A stretch of DNA of 5,954 bases from SAR324 cluster bacterium (GTDB lineage Bacteria > SAR324 > JACQKK01). Where the stretch lies: positions 1 to 5,954 of the forward strand of contig JAPUJL010000246.1 of assembly GCA_027296185.1 (NCBI GenBank), read 5' to 3'. The notes under the pieces are model-generated. The model was not told the DNA's origin, searched no databases, and saw only the letters and a list, made by a program, of their open reading frames with translations. The translations under genes were made by a program, and so were the position numbers. How positions within the stretch are numbered: position 1 is the stretch's first letter; every line of letters begins with the position of its first letter. Below, one piece after another: positions 1-5,105 of the stretch.

Positions 1-1
1 T

Positions 2-562
2 AAGAGCCCGTTCGCCTATCTGGCGAAGGACCCCGCCTACGACCTGGAGCGGGACTTCGACGTGCGGCTGACCTGGCTGCCATACACCCTGGATATTCCC
101 GCCGCGTTCGGCACGATCCAGGAGCGCACCCCCTGGCAGTGGAACAAAGTGAAGTACCTGTACATGGATGCCCGGCGTTGGGCCAACAAGCGCGGTCTGA
201 TCGTGCGGGGACCGCAGAAGATCTTCGATTCCTCCATCGCGGCCATCGGCATGCTCTATGCGCAGCGGGCGGGCAGCTTCCGCGGCTACCACGACCGGGT
301 CTACGAGCGCTTCTGGAAGCGGGAGCTGGAGATCGAGGATCCGGAAGTCATCCGTGCCGTGCTGGACGAGGCGGGCACCGGCACCGAGGGCTTCCGCGCC
401 TTCCTCGAGGGCGAGGGGCGGCGGGAGCACGACCGCATCCGCGCCGAGGCGGAGGAGCGGGGCGTGTTCGGCGTGCCTATGTTTCTGCTGGACGGCGAGC
501 GCTTCTGGGGCCACGACCGGATCGGTCTGCTCCGCGAGCGGCTCGCCGAAACCGCGGGCTGA
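2..562 (+). CDS. 2-hydroxychromene-2-carboxylate isomerase / DsbA-family thioredoxin-fold protein, copy 1 (5' end off window)
   Basis: Reading from base 2 gives 186 codons and a TGA at 560-562. Alignment with the next gene implies about 12 missing N-terminal residues, so the full protein would be near 198 aa. It belongs to the DSBA-like thioredoxin superfamily, in the 2-hydroxychromene-2-carboxylate (HCCA) isomerase / kappa-class glutathione transferase branch. Visible hallmarks are the N-terminal KSPFAYL, whose serine occupies the glutathione-activating position of NahD-type isomerases, the internal MDARRWANKRGL helix, the FGVP cis-proline loop, and the C-terminal FWGHDR motif. There is no CxxC and no cysteine in the visible part, so a disulfide oxidoreductase role is unlikely. 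The protein is probably cytoplasmic and may use glutathione. The true substrate is unknown; many family members are named isomerase without any link to naphthalene degradation. It lies 37 nt upstream of its paralog and is probably co-transcribed with it. Confidence 0.85.
   Translation, partial: KSPFAYLAKDPAYDLERDFDVRLTWLPYTLDIPAAFGTIQERTPWQWNKVKYLYMDARRWANKRGLIVRGPQKIFDSSIAAIGMLYAQRAGSFRGYHDRVYERFWKRELEIEDPEVIRAVLDEAGTGTEGFRAFLEGEGRREHDRIRAEAEERGVFGVPMFLLDGERFWGHDRIGLLRERLAETAG
419..453 (+). repeat. 35-bp perfect direct repeat shared by the two paralogs (mate at 1053-1087)
   Basis: Bases 419-453 recur exactly at 1053-1087, an offset of 634 bp. A second perfect match of 28 bp joins 298-325 with 932-959. 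Both pairs lie at the same codon positions in the two tandem genes. They reflect gene duplication or gene conversion rather than a mobile repeat. Recombination across them would delete one gene equivalent and leave a single in-frame hybrid gene. Confidence 0.85.
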
Positions 563-599
563 GGCGGTCCCGGTATTCACGGATTGGAGACGTTCCCGG

Positions 600-1196
600 A
601 TGACCACCCACGAGATCACCGTCTACTTCGACTATAAAAGCCCCTTCGCCTACCTGGGCAAGGACCCGGCCTACGAGGTGGAGCGGGACTTCGGCGTGCG
701 CCTGACCTGGCTGCCCTATACCCTCGACATCCCCTCGTACCTGGACTCCGTGCAGACGCGCTCGGACAAGAACTGGCTGCGCGTGCGCTACGCCTACATG
801 GACGCCCGCCGCTGGGCCAACAAGCGCGGGTTGCTCGTGCGGGGGCCGAAGAAAATTTTCGATTCCTCCATCGCCAACATCGGCATGCTTTACGCGGTGC
901 GGGAGGGGGCCTTCCGCGAATATCACGATACGGTCTACGAGCGCTTCTGGAAGCGGGAGTTGGAGATCGAGGACCCCGAGGTGATCCGCGCAGTGCTGGA
1001 GGAAGCGGGCGCCGACACGGGCGGGTTCCAAAGCTTTCTGGAGGGTGAGGGACGGCGGGAGCACGACCGCATCCGCGCCGAGGCGGAAGAGCGCGGCGTC
1101 TTCGGCGTCCCCACCTACATCTTCGAGGGGGAGCTGTTCTGGGGTCACGACCGCGTGCCCCTGCTCCGGGAACGGCTGAGCGAAGCGGGGGGCTGA
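600..1196 (+). CDS. 2-hydroxychromene-2-carboxylate isomerase / DsbA-family thioredoxin-fold protein, copy 2
   Basis: This is a complete 198-aa protein. The start is ATG at 600, preceded by GGAGA at 586-590 with a 9-nt spacer; earlier in-frame ATGs fall inside the upstream gene in another frame and give non-family sequence. The first strand YFDYKSPFAYL places the serine of the HCCA-isomerase/kappa-GST active site at Ser14. The alpha-helical insertion contains YMDARRWANKRG. The cis-proline loop is FGVP, and the C-terminal FWGHDR motif is typical of the family. There is no cysteine anywhere, which argues against thiol-disulfide exchange. The length fits the family norm of about 200 aa. It is about 76% identical to the upstream copy, with differences concentrated near residues 46-66, probably substrate-facing. 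Family assignment is firm, but the reaction is not: it could be an isomerase, a glutathione-dependent transferase or something uncharacterised. Confidence 0.9.
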   Translation: MTTHEITVYFDYKSPFAYLGKDPAYEVERDFGVRLTWLPYTLDIPSYLDSVQTRSDKNWLRVRYAYMDARRWANKRGLLVRGPKKIFDSSIANIGMLYAVREGAFREYHDTVYERFWKRELEIEDPEVIRAVLEEAGADTGGFQSFLEGEGRREHDRIRAEAEERGVFGVPTYIFEGELFWGHDRVPLLRERLSEAGG

Positions 1197-1248
1197 GCCT
1201 CCACGACGGAGCCGCCGGTCGCAATTCGTCAATCATTCTGGATCGTCC

Positions 1249-2439
1249 ATGACCCAAATCGTTTCCGAGGCCATGGCGCGCTCGATGGAGGCGTCGTCGC
1301 TGATCCGTGCCATGTTCGAGGAGGGTGCGCGGCTGAGGGCCGAGCACGGCGCCGAGAACGTCCACGACTTCTCCCTGGGCAACCCGATGCTGGAGCCGCC
1401 CGCCCGCTTCCGCGAGGCGGTCGCCGAAATCCTGGGCGGCGGCGGGGTGGGGCTGCACCGCTATATTCCCAACGCCGGGCTGCCCGAGGTGCGCCGGTAC
1501 GTGGCGGATACCCTGAGCGCGGAGACCGGGCTCGCCTTCGGGCCGGCTCACATTACCATGGCCTGCGGCGCCGGGGGCGGGCTCAATACCGTGCTGAAGG
1601 CGCTGCTCAACCCGGGCGACGAGGTGCTCTCCCCGGCGCCCTACTTCGTCGAGTACGATTTTTACGCCGCCAATCATGGCGGCAAGCTGGTGCACGCCCC
1701 GACGGACGCGGCGTTCCAGCTCGATCTGGCGGCCCTCGATGCCGCCGTCACGGAGCGCACCCGGGCGGTGCTCGTCAACTCGCCCAACAACCCCACCGGC
1801 GTGGTCTACCCGGAGGCAAGTCTGCGCGCCCTGGCCGATTGGCTGCGCCGGGCCTCGGAGCGGATCGGGCGGCCGATCATTCTGATCTCCGACGAGCCCT
1901 ACCGCCGGATCGCCTTCGACGGCATCCAGGTGCCGCAGATCTTTCCGCTGTACGAGCACACGATCGTGGTCACCTCCCACTCCAAGGACCTGGGCCTGGC
2001 CGCCGAGCGCATCGGCTACGTGGCCGTGCACCCCGAGGCCGCCGAGGGGGCGCTTCTGGGCGATGTCCTGGTGCTGGCCAACCGCATCCTGGGGTTCGTC
2101 AACGCCCCGGCGCTCATGCAGCGGGTGCTGCCCTTGCTGGCAGGCGAGTCGGTGGACGTGGCGCGCTATCAGGCGCTGCGGGACAAGATGCTGCCCGCCC
2201 TGCTGGAGATGGGCTACGAGTGCGTGCGGCCCCAGGGGGCCTTCTATCTCTTCCCCCGCTCTCCGATCCCCGACGACATGGCCTTCTGCCGCCTGGCCCA
2301 GGAGGAGCGGCTGCTGATCGTGCCCGGCGCCGCCTTCCGCGGCCCGGGCTTCTTCCGCATCGCCCTTTGCGTCGAGGAGGCGGTCATCGACCGCGCCCTG
2401 CCCGTCTTCGAGCGGGTGCTGGCCCAGGCGAGGGGGTGA
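1249..2439 (+). CDS. PLP-dependent class I/II aminotransferase
   Basis: A 396-aa fold-type I aminotransferase, probably a cytoplasmic dimer that moves an amino group between an amino acid and a 2-oxo acid through pyridoxal 5'-phosphate. The N-terminal DFSLGNP (residues 40-46) and the GLHRYIPNAGLPEVR stretch are typical of class I/II substrate and dimer-interface segments. NSPNNPTG has its cofactor-ring asparagine at 181. SDEPYRR supplies Asp215 and Tyr218. TSHSKDLGLAAERIGY carries the Schiff-base lysine at 246 and the phosphate-binding arginine at 254. FFRIALC has the substrate-carboxylate arginine at 370. All catalytic residues are present, so it should be active. The overall pattern resembles the group often labelled aspartate aminotransferase in automated annotation, but substrate cannot be read from sequence. 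The ATG at 1249 has only a weak upstream Shine-Dalgarno (CTGGAT, 1238-1243); ATGs at 1273 and 1285 are less likely starts. It lies 52 nt after the isomerase-like pair on the same strand. Confidence 0.93.
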   Translation: MTQIVSEAMARSMEASSLIRAMFEEGARLRAEHGAENVHDFSLGNPMLEPPARFREAVAEILGGGGVGLHRYIPNAGLPEVRRYVADTLSAETGLAFGPAHITMACGAGGGLNTVLKALLNPGDEVLSPAPYFVEYDFYAANHGGKLVHAPTDAAFQLDLAALDAAVTERTRAVLVNSPNNPTGVVYPEASLRALADWLRRASERIGRPIILISDEPYRRIAFDGIQVPQIFPLYEHTIVVTSHSKDLGLAAERIGYVAVHPEAAEGALLGDVLVLANRILGFVNAPALMQRVLPLLAGESVDVARYQALRDKMLPALLEMGYECVRPQGAFYLFPRSPIPDDMAFCRLAQEERLLIVPGAAFRGPGFFRIALCVEEAVIDRALPVFERVLAQARG

Positions 2440-2460
2440 TGGGAAGCTCTCTCATTTGGC

Positions 2461-2784
2461 ATGCGAATTTTCTCCGATTACCAGGGGCGCCATCTACGTC
2501 TCACCGACGAGCGGTTGTCACATATTCTTGAACGCCCCGAAATGCGGGGTCTCGACTCACAAATAGAGCGAACGATCGCCAATCCGGAACTCGTTGTACA
2601 ATCTCTCAGCGATCCCGCGGTTAGTTTGTTCTACACGCTTCAAGAGGCTACAATTGTCGGTGCGAAATGGCTTTGCGTCGTCGTGAAGACGGAAGCAGCC
2701 GATCCCTTTGTATTGACGGCATATTTGACGGACAAGCCGAAGCGTGGAGACCACCTGTGGCCGCCGGACACATCGACAAGGTAA
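2461..2784 (+). CDS. Small BECR/PBECR-like nuclease-fold protein, candidate toxin-like component
   Basis: A 107-aa soluble protein with no signal peptide or membrane segment. The layout resembles small barnase/EndoU/colicin-E5/RelE-like (BECR, PBECR or DUF4258-like) domains. It has an N-terminal strand and helix with LTDERLSHILERPEM (His21, Glu24, Glu27), a helix ending in NPE (41-43), a central strand pair around residues 55-76 ending in LCVVVK, and a closing TAYLTDKPKRG segment (86-96) with a tryptophan at 100. This is recalled resemblance, not a computed match, and nuclease activity is inference. The gene starts 21 nt after the aminotransferase stop; GGGAAG at 2441-2446 is rather distant (14 nt). 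It overlaps the DUF2283 gene by 28 nt, a pairing reminiscent of DUF4258-DUF2283 toxin-antitoxin-like pairs. Bases 2521-2760 are 52-53% GC by count, far below the flanking genes, which suggests horizontal acquisition. Confidence 0.7.
   Translation: MRIFSDYQGRHLRLTDERLSHILERPEMRGLDSQIERTIANPELVVQSLSDPAVSLFYTLQEATIVGAKWLCVVVKTEAADPFVLTAYLTDKPKRGDHLWPPDTSTR
2746..2750 (+). promoter_or_regulatory. Ribosome binding site that fixes the GTG start of the DUF2283 gene
   Basis: GGAGA lies six nucleotides before GTG 2757, inside the 3' end of the preceding gene. It is the only good Shine-Dalgarno near the point where DUF2283 family similarity begins, and it implies translational coupling with the upstream gene. 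Confidence 0.6.
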
Positions 2785-2984
2785 AAATCTGGTTCGATCC
2801 GGAAGGGGACTTCCTGGAGGTACTGTTCTCGGATGCGCCGGGCTACATGCGCGAGACGGACAGCGACGTCGTGATGGAGCGGGTCGATGAACAGGGGAAC
2901 CTTCTCGGGTTTTCCATCATGCAGGTGAGCCGGCTGGATAAAAAGCACCCCCTGGTCGCGGAATTATCTGCGCGCGGCTCGTAG
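2757..2984 (+). CDS. DUF2283 family protein, candidate partner or antitoxin of the upstream nuclease-like protein
   Basis: A 75-aa protein of the DUF2283 family, recognised by the opening KVKIWFDPEGDFLEVLF, then PGYMRETDSDVVMERVDEQG and GFSIMQVSRL. DUF2283 proteins are small all-beta-plus-helix proteins that often sit next to DUF4258-type or other small toxin-like genes; an antitoxin or accessory role is inference. I choose GTG at 2757 because it has GGAGA six bases upstream and places the family motif at the N-terminus. An ATG at 2667 would add 30 residues (MALRRREDG...) that are only the shifted frame of the upstream gene and look unlike the family. With the GTG start the two genes overlap by 28 nt, typical of translational coupling. 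One 60-base line (2821-2880) is about 63% GC, higher than the upstream partner but still below neighbouring core genes. The TAG stop is at 2982-2984. Confidence 0.82.
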   Translation: MAAGHIDKVKIWFDPEGDFLEVLFSDAPGYMRETDSDVVMERVDEQGNLLGFSIMQVSRLDKKHPLVAELSARGS

Positions 2985-3130
2985 AAACCCGTTCGAGCAC
3001 GAGACACCGTCCCCCCACCTCCCGTCCATTTGTCTTGCCGGTGGTCCTTGAAGCCCCGAAGACGGCGCGCGGGGGAAGCTCAAGTCCCCGCAAGCCTTGT
3101 CAAAAGTAAGACAAAATCGCGCAGCGCCGC
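2985..3130. other. Convergent intergenic region between the DUF2283 gene and lepA, with weak inverted repeats
   Basis: This 146-bp gap separates genes that converge on it. It contains a 6-bp GC stem (GCGGGG 3069-3074 with CCCCGC 3086-3091, 11-nt loop) and a second 5-bp stem (TTGTC 3097-3101 with GACAA 3110-3114, 8-nt loop). Neither is followed by a clear T-run on either strand, so neither is a canonical intrinsic terminator. Termination of one or both converging transcripts somewhere here is expected but not shown. I saw no coding potential or RNA gene. Confidence 0.35.
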
Positions 3131-4948
3131 TCAATCCCCCAGCTTGACGACGGCCATGAACGCTTCCTGGGGGATTTCGACGGTGCCGATCTGCTTCATG
3201 CGCTTCTTGCCCTCTTTTTGCTTTTCCAGGAGCTTGCGCTTGCGGCTGATGTCGCCGCCGTAGCACTTGGCGGTGACGTTCTTGCGCAGGGCGCTGATGG
3301 TCTCGCGGGCGACGATCTTTGAGCCGATGGCCGCCTGGATCGCCACCTCGAAGAGCTGGCGGGGGATGTTCTTGCGCAGCCGCTGGACGATTTCCCGGCC
3401 GCGCAGCTGGGCTTTGTCCCGCGGGACGATGAGGGAGAGCGCGTCCACCGGCTCGCCGTTGAGCAGCACGTCCAGCTTGACCAGGTCGCCTTTGCGGTAG
3501 CCGATGGGATCGTAATCGAAGGAGCCGTAGCCGCGGGTGACGGTCTTCAGGCTGTCGTAGAAGTCGAGCACGATCTCGTTGAGCGGGAATTCGTAGTCGA
3601 GCATCACGCGCCGGTCGTCCAGGTAGTTCATCCCGGTCTGCTTGCCCCGCCGCTCCAGGGCGATGCGCATGATGCTGCCCACGTATTCGGCGGGAACGAT
3701 GATGTGGCCCTTCACGTAGGGCTCGGCGATGTGGTCGATGCGGGTCGGGTCGGGCAGCAGGTTCGGGTTTTCCACCCGCAGCACTTCGCCGGTGTTGAGG
3801 TGGGCTTCGTACACCACGGTGGGGGCCGTGGTCACCAGCCCGATACCGTACTCCCGCTCCAGCCGCTCCTGCACAATTTCCAGGTGCAGCGAGCCGAGGA
3901 AGCCGCAACGAAAACCGAACCCCAGGGCCGCCGACGTTTCCTGCTCGAAGGAGAGCGCGGTGTCGTTGAGGGCCAGCTTCTCCAGCGCGTCCTTGAGCGT
4001 CTCGAACTGCTCGCCCTCGGCGGGGTAGAGCCCGCTGAACACCATGGGCTTGATCCGGGTATACCCCGGCAGCGGTTCGGTCGCCGGCCGCTCGGCGAGG
4101 GTGATCGTGTCGCCCACCTGGGCATCCTGGATCACGCGGATCGCTGCGTGGAGGAAGCCCACCTCGCCCACCTCGAGCCGCTTTTCCTCCTTGCGCAGGG
4201 GGGTGAACCGGCCCAGCCCGGCCACCTCGAATTCCGTTTCCGTGGCCATGAAGCGGATGCGGTCGCCGATCTTCAGCGTTCCGTCGAAGACCCGCACCAT
4301 GGCCACCACGCCCACGTAGCTGTCGAACCAGGCATCGTACACCAGCGCCCGCAGCACTCCGCCGGCATCGCCCCGCGGCGGCGGGATGCGCTGCACCACC
4401 TGCTCCAGCACCTCCTCGATGCCCAGACCCAGCTTGGCGCTGGCGCGCACGGCGTCGTGGGCCTCCAGACCGATGAGGGATTCGATCTCCTCGATCGTCT
4501 TGTCCGGATCGGCGCTGGGCAGGTCGATCTTGTTCAGCACCGGGACGATCTCCAGGTCCTGCTCCAGCGCCATGTAGACGTTGGCCAGGGTCTGGGCCTC
4601 CACCCCCTGCGCGGCGTCCACCACGAGCAGCGCTCCTTCGCAGGCGGCCAGGGAGCGGGAGACCTCGTAGGTGAAATCCACGTGGCCGGGGGTATCGATC
4701 AGGTTCAGCTGGTAGCAGTGGCCGTCCCGCGCGGTATAACGGAGGCTCACGCTCTGCGCCTTGATGGTGATGCCCCGCTCCCGCTCGAGCTCGAGGGTAT
4801 CCAGCACCTGCTCGGCCATCTCCCGCTTGCTGAGCCCGCCGGTGAATTCGATCAGCCGGTCGGCGAGGGTCGATTTGCCATGGTCGATGTGGGCGATGAT
4901 GGAAAAGTTGCGGATACGGTCACTGGACGGCAACGATGGAACTCCCAT
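3131..4948 (-). CDS. lepA: Elongation factor 4 (EF-4, LepA), translational GTPase
   Basis: A 605-aa ribosome-associated GTPase of the EF-G-like translation factor family, proposed to back-translocate stalled ribosomes or aid ribosome and initiation quality control. It is cytosolic, with partial membrane association known for the family. The G domain is intact: P-loop AHIDHGKS (19-26), switch I RGITI (58-62), DTPGHVDF (85-92, with the catalytic histidine at 89), and NKID (139-142). The EF-G-like domains II and III follow. The LepA-specific C-terminal domain ends in [21 protein letters not shown] and a short tail. Length matches the usual ~600 aa. The ATG at 4948 lacks a Shine-Dalgarno; a TTG at 4933-4931 has GGGAG at 8 nt and gives the more typical N-terminus (M)[20 protein letters not shown], so the real protein may be 600 aa. 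It is divergent from the exoribonuclease gene. No lepB follows it: the downstream genes converge. Confidence 0.98.
   Translation of the reverse strand: MGVPSLPSSDRIRNFSIIAHIDHGKSTLADRLIEFTGGLSKREMAEQVLDTLELERERGITIKAQSVSLRYTARDGHCYQLNLIDTPGHVDFTYEVSRSLAACEGALLVVDAAQGVEAQTLANVYMALEQDLEIVPVLNKIDLPSADPDKTIEEIESLIGLEAHDAVRASAKLGLGIEEVLEQVVQRIPPPRGDAGGVLRALVYDAWFDSYVGVVAMVRVFDGTLKIGDRIRFMATETEFEVAGLGRFTPLRKEEKRLEVGEVGFLHAAIRVIQDAQVGDTITLAERPATEPLPGYTRIKPMVFSGLYPAEGEQFETLKDALEKLALNDTALSFEQETSAALGFGFRCGFLGSLHLEIVQERLEREYGIGLVTTAPTVVYEAHLNTGEVLRVENPNLLPDPTRIDHIAEPYVKGHIIVPAEYVGSIMRIALERRGKQTGMNYLDDRRVMLDYEFPLNEIVLDFYDSLKTVTRGYGSFDYDPIGYRKGDLVKLDVLLNGEPVDALSLIVPRDKAQLRGREIVQRLRKNIPRQLFEVAIQAAIGSKIVARETISALRKNVTAKCYGGDISRKRKLLEKQKEGKKRMKQIGTVEIPQEAFMAVVKLGD
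4942..4946 (-). promoter_or_regulatory. Candidate lepA ribosome binding site supporting a TTG start at 4933
   Basis: On the minus strand GGGAG (4946 to 4942) overlaps the nominal ATG and sits 8 nt before TTG 4933-4931. Nothing resembling a Shine-Dalgarno precedes the ATG at 4948, where the upstream bases are C-rich. The same 10-mer CCATGGGAGT occurs before the divergent gene's GTG start, with a similar 7-nt spacer. Confidence 0.45.
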
Positions 4949-4964
4949 GGGGGGCGGGCCGCGA

Positions 4965-4993
4965 TTGCCCGGTAATCGGGGACACTGTAAAAT
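4965..4993 (+). promoter_or_regulatory. Candidate sigma70-type promoter for the exoribonuclease gene
   Basis: TTGCCC at 4965-4970 (4 of 6 to the -35 consensus) and TAAAAT at 4988-4993 (5 of 6 to the -10 consensus) are separated by 17 nt. Transcription would begin near 5000, leaving a 5' leader of about 105 nt before the GTG at 5106. This was spotted by eye in an A/T-rich patch of an otherwise GC-rich region; no transcript evidence is available. Confidence 0.4.
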
Positions 4994-4999
4994 CCCTTA

Positions 5000-5005
5000 C
5001 TTATA
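5000..5005 (-). promoter_or_regulatory. Candidate -10 element for lepA
   Basis: The minus strand reads TATAAG here, 5 of 6 to the -10 consensus, about 50 nt upstream of lepA. The matching -35 position (minus strand TTCCCG at 18-nt spacing) is poor. It lies within a few bases of the rightward -10 candidate, so the two promoters would overlap back to back. Confidence 0.25.
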
Positions 5006-5093
5006 GCAGGTAACTCGGCGATCCGGGAAGCGCGGCCCGGCACGGCGGCGGTTCGTACCGTCCGCAGCGCTGGCCCCTCCGGAACGCCTCCAT

Positions 5094-5098
5094 GGGAG
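5094..5098 (+). promoter_or_regulatory. Ribosome binding site of the exoribonuclease gene (GTG start)
   Basis: GGGAG lies 7 nt before GTG 5106. The frame is closed upstream by TAG at 5004-5006 and has no ATG, GTG or TTG between that stop and 5106, so the GTG is the first usable start in this frame. Confidence 0.6.
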
Positions 5099-5105
5099 TG
5101 AGGCC

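Noticed and set aside
2..562. DsbA-type disulfide oxidoreductase function for the isomerase-like pair
   Set aside because: No CxxC and no cysteine in either visible sequence; the active-site position carries Ser-Pro as in HCCA isomerases.
258..600. Extended start of the second isomerase-like gene at ATG 258
   Set aside because: The extra 114 residues are a Ser/Arg-rich shadow of copy 1. The ATG at 600 has a ribosome binding site and matches the family N-terminus.
616..2031. Long minus-strand open frame (471 codons) across the second isomerase-like gene and the aminotransferase gene
   Set aside because: It runs antisense through two well-supported genes and their intergenic gap. The translation is Arg/Pro/Gly-rich and low in recognisable motifs, as expected from GC-rich antisense frames.
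3069..3114. Intrinsic terminator for lepA or the DUF2283 gene
   Set aside because: Two short stems exist, but neither has a following T-run on the relevant strand, so they are recorded only as weak inverted repeats.
2964..3908. Minus-strand frame of 314 codons overlapping the 3' half of lepA and the intergenic gap
   Set aside because: Shifted-frame reading of lepA with Arg/Ala/Pro-rich sequence; lepA itself is intact in its own frame.
3704..4975. Plus-strand open frame of 423 codons antisense to lepA
   Set aside because: His/Gln/Gly-rich shadow of a fully intact lepA; no family features.
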